From: Desulfobacteraceae bacterium Eth-SRB2
Lineage (GTDB): Bacteria > Desulfobacterota > Desulfobacteria > Desulfobacterales > UBA11574
Length of the DNA: 64,000 bases
Reading direction: 5' to 3'
Assembly: GCA_004193595.1 (NCBI GenBank)
Contig: RPGQ01000080.1
Location: forward strand, 68,307-132,306
The notes below the pieces were generated by a model. The model was given only the letters and a program-made list of their open reading frames with translations. It had not been told where the DNA came from and made no database searches. Every line of letters begins with the position of its first letter. Within the stretch, counting starts at the first letter, position 1. Shown here in pieces: positions 47,507 through 56,207 of the stretch. Made by a program: the position numbers and the translations under genes.

Positions 47507-48853
47507 ATGGATGAAAAGATGAGCATCATGGTCGTGGATGATGAAGAAATCGTCCGGGAATCCCTTTCCCAATGGTTTAAAAAATACGGCCATGTGGTGG
47601 AGGCTGCGTCATCGGGCTTTGAGGCTTTGGATAAATTGGAAAACTACCCTTTTCAGCTCTTGTTTGTGGATATAAAGATGCCCGGAATGGACGGCATAGA
47701 ACTGCTGGAAAAGGTAAAGACAGAATATCCTGATACCATGGTTGTCATTATCACAGCATATGGATCCATTGAATCGGCAGTAAAAGCCATGCGAATTGGA
47801 GCCAGCGACTACCTGCTTAAGCCCTTCAAGCCGGATCAACTTTCCCTTGTAATGGAGAGGATCTCCCATCAAAAGAGACTGTTATTCGAACACGACTATC
47901 TGAAAGGGCGTTTGGAGGAAATTACCCGGTTTGATAACATTATCGGGCAGTCTCCTGTAATGGAAGATATTTTCAGTCTGATCCCGGAAGTTGCCCAGAG
48001 CGACTCTTCTATTCTGTTGACCGGGGAAACCGGTACCGGGAAAGAGTTGGTTGCAAAAGCCATACATGCAAAAAGCCGTCGAGCCCATCTCCCCTTTATT
48101 GCGATCAACTGTGGTGCGCTAGCGGATACCCTACTGGAAAGTGAGCTTTTTGGACATCAGAAAGGGGTTTTCACCGGAGCAACCCATGCCCGTAAGGGTT
48201 TTTTGGAAGTGGTTTCAGGGGGTACCCTGTTCCTTGACGAAATTGGAGAGATCAGCCCAAAAATGCAGATCGATCTGCTGCGCGTTCTGGAAGAAAAGAA
48301 GATAACCAGTATCGGGAGCCGAGAGCCTGTTGATGTAGATTTTCGACTCATTTCAGCCACCAGCCAAGATTTGGGGAAAGGAATTACCGACGGCTCTTTT
48401 AGAGAGGATTTTTTTTACCGAATTAATGTAATCATAATTGACATCCCTCCGCTAAAGAAAAGAAAGGAGGACATTCCCTTATTAATTCAGCATTTTCTTG
48501 AAAAATACGGCCATGAAACCACAAAGCATGTCGATCGCGTCACCCGTGATGCAACGGAACTCTTAAAACGCTACGACTGGCCGGGAAACGTCAGGGAGCT
48601 GGAAAATGCCGTTGAAAGAGCTGTGGTGCTTTCCCAATCCCGGACACTCGGGATTAAGGATTTTGCTTTCCTTCGGTCTTCTCTCGTTCCCTTATCAAGG
48701 CCTCTGTCCCTGAAAGAAGTTGAAAAGCAGTATATTCAACAGATCCTTGAAGAATACGATTGGAATGTGACTCAGGCATCCAAAGCCCTGGAAATCAACC
48801 GGGTTACCCTGCATAAAAAGATTAAACGGTTTAATTTGGAAAGGGGGGCTTAA
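47507..48853 (+). CDS. Sigma-54-dependent response regulator (cassette 2)
   Basis: 448 residues. Receiver with VVDDEE and phospho-acceptor Asp in FVDIKMPGMDG; AAA+ with Walker A GETGTGKE; Walker B LFLDEIG; Fis-type HTH (SKALEINRVTLHKKI). The sigma-54 contact loop reads GVFTGA instead of the GAFTGA seen in the two other regulators; the A-to-V change could alter activity. GGAGG SD. Pairs with the Rossmann-PAS kinase; archaemetzincin follows after 11 bp. A GG-N10-GC promoter before the gcvH-like gene at 50449 is a likely target. Confidence 0.93.
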   Translation: MDEKMSIMVVDDEEIVRESLSQWFKKYGHVVEAASSGFEALDKLENYPFQLLFVDIKMPGMDGIELLEKVKTEYPDTMVVIITAYGSIESAVKAMRIGASDYLLKPFKPDQLSLVMERISHQKRLLFEHDYLKGRLEEITRFDNIIGQSPVMEDIFSLIPEVAQSDSSILLTGETGTGKELVAKAIHAKSRRAHLPFIAINCGALADTLLESELFGHQKGVFTGATHARKGFLEVVSGGTLFLDEIGEISPKMQIDLLRVLEEKKITSIGSREPVDVDFRLISATSQDLGKGITDGSFREDFFYRINVIIIDIPPLKKRKEDIPLLIQHFLEKYGHETTKHVDRVTRDATELLKRYDWPGNVRELENAVERAVVLSQSRTLGIKDFAFLRSSLVPLSRPLSLKEVEKQYIQQILEEYDWNVTQASKALEINRVTLHKKIKRFNLERGA

Positions 48854-48864
48854 CCCAATTTTTC

Positions 48865-49494
48865 ATGAGTTCAAACAAAAGACTCGTCGGCGTGGTTCCT
48901 CTTGGAGACGTTCCCGAAATTGCCTTAAAGGTCATAGCGGCCCATATCTCCGGCTATTATAAACTTTCCGTACAGATCCTGCCCCCGCTGGAACATCCTG
49001 AATATGCTTTTGATGAAAGGCGGTTTCAGTACAATGCGGGCATAATTCTCAAAGCATTTGAGTCCATGAGGTTTAAGGACTATGAGAAGGTCATGGGTAT
49101 TCTTAATCTGGACCTCTTTATTCCCATTTTTACTCACGTCTTTGGCGAGGCAAAACAGGGGGGAAAATTCGCACTGGTCTCGCTGTTCAGATTGGGCAAA
49201 AATCCCGATGGCTCTCCCTCTCCATCGTCACTAATTTTTGAAAGGGCGGCGAAAGTTGCTCTTCATGAATTAGGCCATCTTTTCAATCTTCTACATTGCC
49301 GGGAAAAAAGGTGTCTCATGCATTTCTCCGGAGGTATCCAAGACCTGGATGAGATACCCCTTTATCTTTGCAGGTACTGCTCAGATTTTCTTAAAAATCG
49401 TCTTCGTCGCCAGCCCGACAATGAAGAATCGCTAAAAAAACTTGATACAATTCCTTTAAATCGTCTCAGTTCTCAGGAACGTTTTCGCCAGTAA
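48865..49494 (+). CDS. Archaemetzincin-family zinc protease (cassette 2)
   Basis: 209 residues. Zinc site HELGHLFNLLHC with third His, then CREKRCLMH and LCRYCSDF as the second Cys site. VPLGDVP near the N-terminus matches the family start. Compared with the copy at 23476, the Gly of HEXXHXXG is Asn here (HLFNLLH), so geometry may differ, but all ligands are kept. It follows the regulator by 11 bp. Its 3' end overlaps the tail of the convergent gcvH-like gene by 39 bp. Soluble; substrate unknown. Confidence 0.9.
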   Translation: MSSNKRLVGVVPLGDVPEIALKVIAAHISGYYKLSVQILPPLEHPEYAFDERRFQYNAGIILKAFESMRFKDYEKVMGILNLDLFIPIFTHVFGEAKQGGKFALVSLFRLGKNPDGSPSPSSLIFERAAKVALHELGHLFNLLHCREKRCLMHFSGGIQDLDEIPLYLCRYCSDFLKNRLRRQPDNEESLKKLDTIPLNRLSSQERFRQ

Positions 49495-50397
49495 ATCCCA
49501 TCCGAGTTCAGGAAAATTACCGAACACGTCGCCAATGGGCTGACCACCTGTGGCTGCCAGTTGTTCATATTCCGGTCCCATGAGATTCAACAGTTTCTGG
49601 GTTTCTTGTTCCATCCACCGAATACTCTCATTGCCGTAATAGAGCCCCTTTACATTTTTTTTGGGCATATCCGGTTCCAATATGTATAGCCACCCCTCAT
49701 GGTAAGGATCCTCATGGGTGATTTCGGGATGCTCCCGGACCTTGTGGTTCACCGCCAGAACCGTACCGGTTACCGGGGACAGGGCTGCAGCTTTATGATC
49801 TTCTCGACCGAAGGTCAGTCCGACCTGATCTTTTGTCAAAGTGGTTCCCAGAGGCGGAAGGGCGAGAAATTGCAATCCACCGAATAACTTCACCAAAAAA
49901 TCATCAAATCCCACCCTGAGTCGTCCCCCATGATCGAAACGAGCCCAATTGTGGCCCATATGATAATAATAGCCGTCGGCCATGCGGTAACCGGATGCTA
50001 AATTGTAGCTGGGCGGATTGTTAAGTTGTTCAAAATCGAGTTCATCCAGCATCTGATCAAAAGTACAATGAAAACATTCGTAGTTCAGGGGGCAAATCTT
50101 CGGGGCATCGATACGTCCGGTTAAGTAATGCCTGCAGGGTCGCTCTGATCCCTGATACCGTGTTTTTAAATGCTCAACCCATGCGGGTTCTTTCCGTTCC
50201 GGTTCGGCCTGACGCCCGGACTCCATTGTACGCCGCATCCCTTTGTCGAAGGGGCAATTGTAGCAATCATAAGCATTGTCACATAACCGGAAATTGACAA
50301 TTCCGGCCTTCATCCAAATACATTCATCTTCAATCACCTGGAATCCCATAACCCGTTTCTTTTTCTTTTTTTGATTTTTTACTCCTATTGTTTTCAT
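49456..50397 (-). CDS. GcvH-like protein with duplicated N-terminal Cys motifs (cassette 2)
   Basis: 313 residues, paralogue of the protein at 24341. Cys segments: CIWMKAG...CDNAYDCYNC near residue 26 and CRHYLTG...CPLNYECFHC near residue 93. The H-protein-like fold spans about 140-255 (YYHMGHNWARF, LRVGFDDF, LSPVTGTV, HEDPYHEGWLYIL). The only nearby Lys (DHKAAALSP) is two residues off the lipoyl site, so lipoylation is doubtful. C-terminal tail GDVFGNFPELGWDLLAKTF matches the other copy. SD GGAGG. Transcribed towards the archaemetzincin, with its own GG-N10-GC promoter. Confidence 0.85.
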   Translation of the reverse strand: MKTIGVKNQKKKKKRVMGFQVIEDECIWMKAGIVNFRLCDNAYDCYNCPFDKGMRRTMESGRQAEPERKEPAWVEHLKTRYQGSERPCRHYLTGRIDAPKICPLNYECFHCTFDQMLDELDFEQLNNPPSYNLASGYRMADGYYYHMGHNWARFDHGGRLRVGFDDFLVKLFGGLQFLALPPLGTTLTKDQVGLTFGREDHKAAALSPVTGTVLAVNHKVREHPEITHEDPYHEGWLYILEPDMPKKNVKGLYYGNESIRWMEQETQKLLNLMGPEYEQLAATGGQPIGDVFGNFPELGWDLLAKTFLRTETI

Positions 50398-50448
50398 TTT
50401 AGCGGCCTCCTCTCACTTTAAATGATGATCACTGTGGGTTTTTTTAAT

Positions 50449-50464
50449 GCAATAAAGATGCCGC
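50449..50464 (-). promoter_or_regulatory. Putative sigma-54 promoter of gcvH-like gene 2
   Basis: Minus strand GCGGCATCTTTATTGC: GG and GC ten bases apart, -12 TTGC exact, -24 CGGCAT instead of TGGCAC. About 52 bp upstream of the ATG. Confidence 0.6.
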
Positions 50465-50777
50465 ATATGAGCGAACAGATTGTTTTGAAGTTTCCCTCCT
50501 GAAATCATTGAGTTTTTGCTAATTTTTATTTCCAAAAATAAAAAAAGGTGAGTTCAGGGAAGAAACGGATGTGATTAAATCGGCTACACGTCGAGGCGAG
50601 AAGCTAAAAATAGATATAAGTTTATAATTAATATCAAGCTGTTATATGACTGTAGCTTTTTATGCAATGGCTGTAGCAATTGTTTACACAAAATCAAAAA
50701 TTATTTATCAGGTTTCTATGCAACATCTCAATCAATTATGGGGCTATCGGTGATAAAATGTAAAAGATAAGATTTTT
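50465..50777. other. AT-rich intergenic region
   Basis: Nothing supportable apart from its likely role as the upstream control region of the gcvH-like gene. The TTGCCGA palindrome seen in cassette 1 was not found here. Confidence 0.4.
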
Positions 50778-50942
50778 ACTGATGAACTTGACCAGACCCA
50801 AATTATTTTCATTGATACTGCACCGATTATTTATTATATAGTAGCCTATCCTTATTTTGGACCACTATCTAAAGAGGTTGTGAAGGCTACCGGTTTGAAG
50901 TATAGTGGTAAAATTAAATTTGAGAATATGAAAATGCGGTGA
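50778..50942 (+). pseudogene. PIN-domain (VapC-like) N-terminal fragment
   Basis: One frame reads TQIIFIDTAPIIYYI and AYPYFGPLSKEVVKA, matching the first strand and helix of PIN toxins (FIDTAPIIY with the first catalytic Asp). No start codon precedes it and it ends after about 55 residues in unrelated sequence. No antitoxin is visible. A remnant of a toxin-antitoxin locus, identified only from this short match. Confidence 0.45.
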
Positions 50943-51057
50943 TACGTAAACCACAAAGCGGTTCCCAAAGAACAGACTTTTTATTCATGTCGGGTGCCTA
51001 ATGGTTGGTGGTAACCGTTTACAAACAAACATCATGCTTTTGAATGGAAGGTGCAAA

Positions 51058-52305
51058 ATGCTCAAAAAAATTTCATTTGTCTGTGGGCTTTGCCTTACGT
51101 GTTATATGTTTTTGGGAATGCCCGGTGCATTTGGTAAATCATCCAAATGTGAAGAGTGCCACATCAAGATCACTCCTAAGATGGTTAAGGATTTCAATCG
51201 TAGTCTCATGGCCGGGGAGCTGACATGTGATAGTTGCCACGGGGATGCTCATAAAAGTGATACAGACGTAATAAATGCACAGCTTCCTACAATAGAGACA
51301 TGTCAGGAATGCCATGAAGAACAAGCTGAACAATATCTTTCCGGCAAACATGCGTTGGGTCTTATTGCTTTGGAGGCAATGCCTTACACTCACAAACAAC
51401 CCAAGTCATTTATTGAAGGCCAGAAAGGATGCGGGGGGTGCCATACCTTGGGACTGAAGGATGATAAGGCCCGTGAAAGTGATGGCCGAAAGTACTATCG
51501 TTATGGAATGGACTGTCAGAACTGCCACACCCGACATGCCTTTTCAAAGGCAGAGGCCGCCGAACCCGAGGCCTGCATGACCTGTCATATGGGATTCGAT
51601 CACGCACAGTGGGAGATGTATTCCGGTGCAAAACATGGGGTTACCTATTTAATGAACCGGATTATAGATCCTGAAAATAAGGACCGTGCACCCAGATGTC
51701 AGAGTTGCCATATGCCTGATGGCGACCATCGGGTGTTTTCAGCATGGGGGTTCCTTGCCGTGCGCCTCCCCGAAGTCGATTCCGAATGGATGGGTTATCG
51801 AACCACTATTCTCAAAGGCTTAGGAGTCCTTGATCCCAAGGGAAATCCAACGGGCAGGTTGGATGTGGTAAAGGCAGGCAAGATAGCCCGTCTTACAGAG
51901 AAAGAATTTCAGGCAGAACGCAAACGTTTTACAGATATATGCGCTCAGTGTCATTGCCCCAATTTTGTAAATGAAAACATGAAAAATGCTGACTTAATGG
52001 TCAAAGAGGCAGATAAGCTTCTCGCAGAGGCGATTGAAATTGTCGCGAGCCTTTACCAGGACGGGATTATTAAAAAGAGAAAGGATTATGCGGCATATCC
52101 GGATCTTTTGACCTTTTATGAAGTAAACACAAATGTCGAGGAGATCCTTTATGAAATGTTTATGGATCACCGGATGAAAACTTTTCAGGGCGCCTTTCAC
52201 ATGAACTATGACTATTCAACATGGTACGGATTTGCCAAGATGAAAAAAGACTTGGTAGAAATCAGGGAACTGGGGAAAAAAATGAGGGCCGGGAAAAAGA
52301 AATAA
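51058..52305 (+). CDS. Octaheme c-type cytochrome, hydroxylamine-oxidoreductase-like
   Basis: 415 residues from ATG 51058 (GGAAGG SD). Signal peptide of about 25 residues (MLKKISFVCGLCLTC...GAFG), so it is exported to the periplasm. Eight CxxCH heme motifs: CEECH, CDSCH, CQECH, CGGCH, CQNCH, CMTCH, CQSCH and CAQCH. The C-terminal TFQGAFHMNYDYSTWYGF matches octaheme HAO-type enzymes. Anaerobes use such proteins to reduce nitrite, NO or hydroxylamine rather than oxidise it (family knowledge). The neighbouring FNR-box, flavodiiron and Crp/Fnr genes fit a nitrosative-stress role. No CxxCH-independent heme partner is adjacent. Confidence 0.85.
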   Translation: MLKKISFVCGLCLTCYMFLGMPGAFGKSSKCEECHIKITPKMVKDFNRSLMAGELTCDSCHGDAHKSDTDVINAQLPTIETCQECHEEQAEQYLSGKHALGLIALEAMPYTHKQPKSFIEGQKGCGGCHTLGLKDDKARESDGRKYYRYGMDCQNCHTRHAFSKAEAAEPEACMTCHMGFDHAQWEMYSGAKHGVTYLMNRIIDPENKDRAPRCQSCHMPDGDHRVFSAWGFLAVRLPEVDSEWMGYRTTILKGLGVLDPKGNPTGRLDVVKAGKIARLTEKEFQAERKRFTDICAQCHCPNFVNENMKNADLMVKEADKLLAEAIEIVASLYQDGIIKKRKDYAAYPDLLTFYEVNTNVEEILYEMFMDHRMKTFQGAFHMNYDYSTWYGFAKMKKDLVEIRELGKKMRAGKKK

Positions 52306-52413
52306 ATTCCTGTGGTAAAAGAACCAGGATTCGGATTTGTGCTCAACTTTTACATGTTTATGTATATCACCTTTTAAAAATAGTTATATGGTTTGAGAAT
52401 GAATATTCATCAC

Positions 52414-53103
52414 TTATATAATAGTTCTTCCATGCTCTGCAAGTTCCGCAAGTTTCTTATAATTCAGTATATTGATGTCGCGCCTTTTTATTTCGATCAA
52501 ACCTTTATCCGCTGTCTGTTTTAATATTCGTGACAATGTCTCCGGAGTAGTACCAAGGAGCCTCGCCAGTTGCTCCTTTGAAATACTTAAGGTCACCAAA
52601 TCCTTTTTTTCTTGTTTATCCGCCAAGTGGATCAGGTATGCGGCCAGGCGGCCCGGGACCTCTTTTAAAGCAAGATTCTCAACATGAACCGTAAATTCGC
52701 GAAGCCGCATTGAAAGTTCCGAAAGCATATTCAACGCCAGAGAGGGATTTTGGGTGATAAGTTGGACAAATTCGGATCTGGGGAAAAACAGCAGATGACT
52801 TTCGGCAATGGTCTGGGCGCTTGCGGGAAACACTCGCCCGGCATAAACAGCAACTTGGCCGAATGATTCACCCGGCCCGAGAATACGCATGATGTGTTCT
52901 TTTCCTTTTGGTGAAGCCTTAAAAATTTTAACCATTCCAGAGACAACCACATAAAAGCCACTGCCGTGGTCTCCTTCCGAAAAAATGAGCTTATCCTTGT
53001 TGAAACGCCTGTCAACAACGATTTTTTTAATTTCTTCAAGCTGGCCTTCAGAAAGTCCGCCTAAACTGGGAATATCTGAAAGAATACCCACAATTTTTTG
53101 CAT
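52414..53103 (-). CDS. Crp/Fnr-family transcription regulator
   Basis: 229 residues from ATG 53103 (GAGGAAA SD); upstream in-frame codons are non-coding leader. N-terminal cyclic-nucleotide-binding-type beta barrel (FSEGDHGSGFYVVVSG, GPGESFGQVAVYAG), then dimer helix, then Crp-type HTH (LARLLGTTPETLSRIL). No Cys cluster typical of FNR, so it is closer to the DNR/NO-sensing or heme-binding branch (inference). Divergent from the DUF2249-flavodiiron operon, with a perfect FNR-type palindrome between them. Confidence 0.9.
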   Translation of the reverse strand: MQKIVGILSDIPSLGGLSEGQLEEIKKIVVDRRFNKDKLIFSEGDHGSGFYVVVSGMVKIFKASPKGKEHIMRILGPGESFGQVAVYAGRVFPASAQTIAESHLLFFPRSEFVQLITQNPSLALNMLSELSMRLREFTVHVENLALKEVPGRLAAYLIHLADKQEKKDLVTLSISKEQLARLLGTTPETLSRILKQTADKGLIEIKRRDINILNYKKLAELAEHGRTII

Positions 53104-53136
53104 TATTTTCCTCTTTTTTTTAAATAGTTCATGATT

Positions 53137-53150
53137 TTGATATATATCAA
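53137..53150. promoter_or_regulatory. Perfect FNR/DNR box TTGAT-ATAT-ATCAA
   Basis: Exact consensus palindrome 34 bp from the crp-like start and 86 bp from the DUF2249 start. Suited to control both directions by the divergent Crp/Fnr protein. Confidence 0.8.
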
Positions 53151-53235
53151 GGAAACGGTATTCTAAGCAATGTATAAATGAATTCAAATTAATAAACGGG
53201 ACCATGCCTAACACATAAAAATGAGGAGGTGTCAC

Positions 53236-53937
53236 ATGACCAAAGAATGGATAAAAAAGAAAAATCAATTTGACGTTGTGGATGTAAGAAAATTAACCGG
53301 TAATTTTTTACCGAAACTTCTGAACAAAGTAGGACAGATTGAGGTGGGTGATGGTATATGTGTTGTTCAGAGCTTTGAGCCGATCCCGCTTTATTCCGCC
53401 ATAGCTGACCTCGGATTTGAACACCTCACTGATAAGGTGACCGACGGCGAGTACCGGGTTTATTTTTACAGGCTCGAAAAAAAAGAGGTCACTTTTTCAG
53501 GTATGGGGGATATGCCGTTGAAACCCACCGCTATTCTGAATTTTAAGAAGATCGATAATTCTTTGGCCGACATCGTAGTCAATTTCTGGAATTTGACATG
53601 GGGTAAAGAGAAGCCGGCAATTGATCAAAAGATGAAATTACTTCTGTCACTGGCAAACGGAGTGGGCGCGCGCAGGTTTCGCCAGGCAACCCGTGAATTA
53701 CTAAAGGCATATGCCATTGGTGCCACTGTGGCAGAACTGGACGAGCTTTTTTCAATGTTTGTCTGGAATGGAGGGGTTGGTACATTTGCTTCCGAGATAG
53801 GCCCTTCATCACTATTCGGTGCTTATCAGCTTATAAAAACTCTTGAAAACAAGGGAAAAACACGAGAAGAAGTTATGGGTGAGCTGATGGATAATTTCGG
53901 TGAAAAAAACCCGGAAGTGAACGTGATGCCCATGTAA
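53236..53937 (+). CDS. DUF2249 domain fused to AhpD/CMD-like domain
   Basis: 233 residues from ATG 53236 (GAGGAGG SD). Residues 1-80 are DUF2249-like (VVDVRKL, FEPIPLYSAIADLGF). The C-terminal part (about 130-233) looks helical, like carboxymuconolactone-decarboxylase/AhpD domains, but lacks the CxxC redox pair. DUF2249 proteins are often found with NO- and O2-handling genes in anaerobes. First gene after the FNR box; flavodiiron protein follows by 46 bp. Biochemical role unknown. Confidence 0.7.
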   Translation: MTKEWIKKKNQFDVVDVRKLTGNFLPKLLNKVGQIEVGDGICVVQSFEPIPLYSAIADLGFEHLTDKVTDGEYRVYFYRLEKKEVTFSGMGDMPLKPTAILNFKKIDNSLADIVVNFWNLTWGKEKPAIDQKMKLLLSLANGVGARRFRQATRELLKAYAIGATVAELDELFSMFVWNGGVGTFASEIGPSSLFGAYQLIKTLENKGKTREEVMGELMDNFGEKNPEVNVMPM

Positions 53938-53983
53938 GACAACCTAATCACTCTAAATCTTCAAAATTAAAGGAGATACCGTC

Positions 53984-55162
53984 ATGAAAGCAAGAAAAAT
54001 TAAAGACCGCATTTACTGGATGGGTTCCGTGGATTGGGACAGGCGTCTATTCGACTCTCTTGTCCCCCTTCCGGACGGAACAAGCTATAACGCCTATCTG
54101 ATTGAAGGAAGTAAGAAGACTGTTTTGCTGGACTCGACTGATCCTCAAATGGCCGATGAACTACTGGGACAGCTTGAGGGTGTCTCTAAGCTCGATTACG
54201 TCGTTTCTCACCATGCGGAGCAGGATCATTCAGGAACAATTCCGCAGGTTCTTAAAAAATACCCTGACGCAAAGCTGATATCAACTCACAAAGCAAAGGG
54301 AATGCTTATCGACCTTTTGCGAATACCCGAGGAATCTTTCATAACCGTCAAGGACGGCGAGACCCTGTCTCTCGGTGACAAAACCTTGAAGTTTATTCAT
54401 GCCCCCTGGGTTCACTGGCCCGAGACCATGGTGACCTATCTGGAAGAAGACAAGGTCCTTTTCAGTTGTGATTTTTTCGGTTCACATATTGCAACTACAG
54501 ACCTTTTCGTCACTGATGAAGGGCGGGTTTATGAGGCGGCTAAACGCTACTTTGCCGAGATAATGATGCCCTTTAGAAACGTGATCAAAAAAAACCTGGA
54601 GAAACTCGAGTCTTATGATATAGAAATGATAGCTCCGGGTCATGGCCAAATATTTCCACGCCCGGCATTTATTATTGATGCCTACCGTGATTGGATCCTC
54701 GGCCCTCCCCGCAATACCGTGGTGCTGCCTTACGTATCAATGCATGAAAGTACGAAGCGGATGGTCGATTATTTTGTTTCAGCCCTTGTGGAGAAAGGGG
54801 TCAGGGTAGAGCAGTTCAATCTGGCCGTAACCGACATAGGGAAATTGGCCATGGCACTGGTTGACGCAGCGACACTCGTCGTCGGAACGCCGACAGTCCT
54901 TGCAGGCCCCCACCCCTACGCTGCTTACAGTGCTTTTTTGGCAAATGCCCTGCGTCCCAAAACAAAATTCCTTTCCATCATCGGCTCCTATGGGTGGGGA
55001 GGAAAGACCGTAGAAACACTGGCGGGAATGATCCCCAATCTCAAGGTAGAAGTCATAGCCCCTGTCCTTTGTAAAGGGGTGCCTTCAGAGGGTGATCTTA
55101 AGGCGTTGGATGATCTGGCCGCCGCTATTGCGGAAAAACATAAGGAGCACAATTTTACTTAA
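53984..55162 (+). CDS. Flavodiiron protein (FprA/ROO type)
   Basis: 392 residues. Metallo-beta-lactamase-like diiron domain with ligands HHAEQDHSG (HxExDH), [14 protein letters not shown] and APGHGQI; then a flavodoxin domain from about residue 250 ([27 protein letters not shown]). Class A without rubredoxin tail. Reduces O2 to water or NO to N2O with electrons from rubredoxin-type donors; the Sec rubredoxin-like gene just downstream could be that donor. SD AAAGGAG. Same operon as DUF2249. Confidence 0.94.
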   Translation: MKARKIKDRIYWMGSVDWDRRLFDSLVPLPDGTSYNAYLIEGSKKTVLLDSTDPQMADELLGQLEGVSKLDYVVSHHAEQDHSGTIPQVLKKYPDAKLISTHKAKGMLIDLLRIPEESFITVKDGETLSLGDKTLKFIHAPWVHWPETMVTYLEEDKVLFSCDFFGSHIATTDLFVTDEGRVYEAAKRYFAEIMMPFRNVIKKNLEKLESYDIEMIAPGHGQIFPRPAFIIDAYRDWILGPPRNTVVLPYVSMHESTKRMVDYFVSALVEKGVRVEQFNLAVTDIGKLAMALVDAATLVVGTPTVLAGPHPYAAYSAFLANALRPKTKFLSIIGSYGWGGKTVETLAGMIPNLKVEVIAPVLCKGVPSEGDLKALDDLAAAIAEKHKEHNFT

Positions 55163-55212
55163 CGCAGATTCTCCAAGTTGCTTGTTTTTCAATCGGAGAA
55201 GTCGCCCATCCC

Positions 55213-55378
55213 ATGAAAGAGAAGCACGGGATTGAATGGGTTGAAATTATTGCGGACGGCAAGACTTACCGGCAGTATCTAAATCCCGGAGAAGTACCAG
55301 AGGCAATTTTCAATGTAAAAGCTGAACATATTAGCATTCGAGAATACTGTAATCTCCATGGTCTTTTTGAAAGCATAA
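55213..55378 (+). pseudogene. Superoxide reductase (desulfoferrodoxin) remnant
   Basis: Codons from about 55195 read [18 protein letters not shown], then [13 protein letters not shown], then REYCNLHGL: the C-terminal two thirds of the SOR iron site, including HPM...H and the Cys/His ligands CNLH. The N-terminal strand with the first His ligand is missing. After HGL a run of five T shifts the frame; with four T it would read HGLLKA and stop at 55376-55378, as normal SOR does. So it is truncated and frameshifted, unless the T run is a sequencing error. The longer open frame to 55563 is an out-of-frame reading of the next gene. Confidence 0.75.
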
Positions 55379-55391
55379 AGGAGGTGATCAT

Positions 55392-55544
55392 ATGGCAAAT
55401 TGGAAATCTTCAAATTGAGGATATACGCTGGAAGCTGATGCACTACTTGACCAGTGTCCATCCTGCAAAGAAAAATGCGAGTTCGTCGACAACACCTGTT
55501 ATACGCCTGGCTGCGAATTTGAAGGCGTCGATAAAAGGATATAA
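55392..55544 (+). CDS. Rubredoxin-like small selenoprotein (UGA at residue 9)
   Basis: 50-residue protein missed by ordinary ORF calling. Perfect SD (AAAGGAGGTGAT) before ATG 55392. It reads MANWKSSN-U9-GYTLEAD, then [20 protein letters not shown] and ends VDKRI. Related small proteins start with W-K-C-x-x-C-G-Y, so UGA (55416-55418) takes the place of the second Cys and the first is Ser. Together with CPSC this gives a rubredoxin-type metal site with Sec, or a selenol-type redox protein. A seven-pair stem can form after the UGA. It lies between the SOR remnant and flavodoxin, so it may carry electrons to the flavodiiron protein. Confidence 0.75.
55425..55457 (+). promoter_or_regulatory. SECIS-like hairpin of rubredoxin-like selenoprotein
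   Basis: ACGCUGG pairs with CCAGUGU (one G-U) across a 19-nt loop that may hold an inner AAG/CUU pairing; starts 6 nt after the UGA. Weaker than the others. Confidence 0.4.
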
Positions 55545-55555
55545 AGGAGAAAAAA

Positions 55556-55987
55556 ATGGCTAAAGCTCTTATTGTTTGTGCAACACGCACCGGAGAAACT
55601 ATAAAAATTGGTGAGCTTATTGGTGAAGGGATTCGATTTTCCGGTCATGAAGCAAATGTTGTAAAGGTTAACGAAATAAAAAAGGAAACAGATCTTCACG
55701 GTTATGATGCCCTTGTTTTTGGATCGGCAACCTATCACGGAGGCATGATGCAGGGGATGCAAACCATGCTTTTTCTGGCTGAAAAAGCAGGACTTGAAGG
55801 AAGAATAGGCGGTGCATTCGGGGCGTTCGGATGGAGCGGAGAAGCGCCTGATCGTATTTTTGATACAATGAAAAATATTTTTAAGATGAACATGGTCAGC
55901 GACCCTTTAAGGCTTAAATCGAGCACCCTCGGAGGGGGACTTCAAATGGCCCAGGACTATGGCCGTGAGATTGCTGAGAAACTATAA
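55556..55987 (+). CDS. Flavodoxin
   Basis: 143 residues. FMN phosphate loop [22 protein letters not shown] and [15 protein letters not shown], the two usual FMN-flanking loops. Single-electron carrier, last gene of the DUF2249/flavodiiron/SOR/rubredoxin cluster, 11 bp after the rubredoxin-like gene. SD AAAGGAG. About 220 bp of non-coding DNA follow. Confidence 0.9.
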   Translation: MAKALIVCATRTGETIKIGELIGEGIRFSGHEANVVKVNEIKKETDLHGYDALVFGSATYHGGMMQGMQTMLFLAEKAGLEGRIGGAFGAFGWSGEAPDRIFDTMKNIFKMNMVSDPLRLKSSTLGGGLQMAQDYGREIAEKL

Positions 55988-56207
55988 GTGCAGATCTCGA
56001 CATTTCGTTAAAAATTGCGGCATTTTTTTGGACAAAAACATTGTGTAAATAAAAAATCATGATGCTCGTTACTGGTTTCTGGATACTGGTTGAAATAAGG
56101 TCCTAATGAAATGGTCTGTGGTATTTCAGCCCGATGGAATAAAGGGAGAGGCGTAAACCCGAATATCTGGATTTGGAATTGACTAAATTGATCACAGGAG
56201 ATGATTC

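Noticed and set aside
53104..53268. 55-residue N-terminal extension of the Crp/Fnr protein
   Set aside because: It covers the FNR box and intergenic DNA; ATG 53103 has a good SD and the normal family start.
55213..55563. Open frame of 116 codons after the flavodiiron gene
   Set aside because: Only its first third is SOR-like; the rest is an out-of-frame reading of the small rubredoxin-like gene, which has its own SD and start at 55392.
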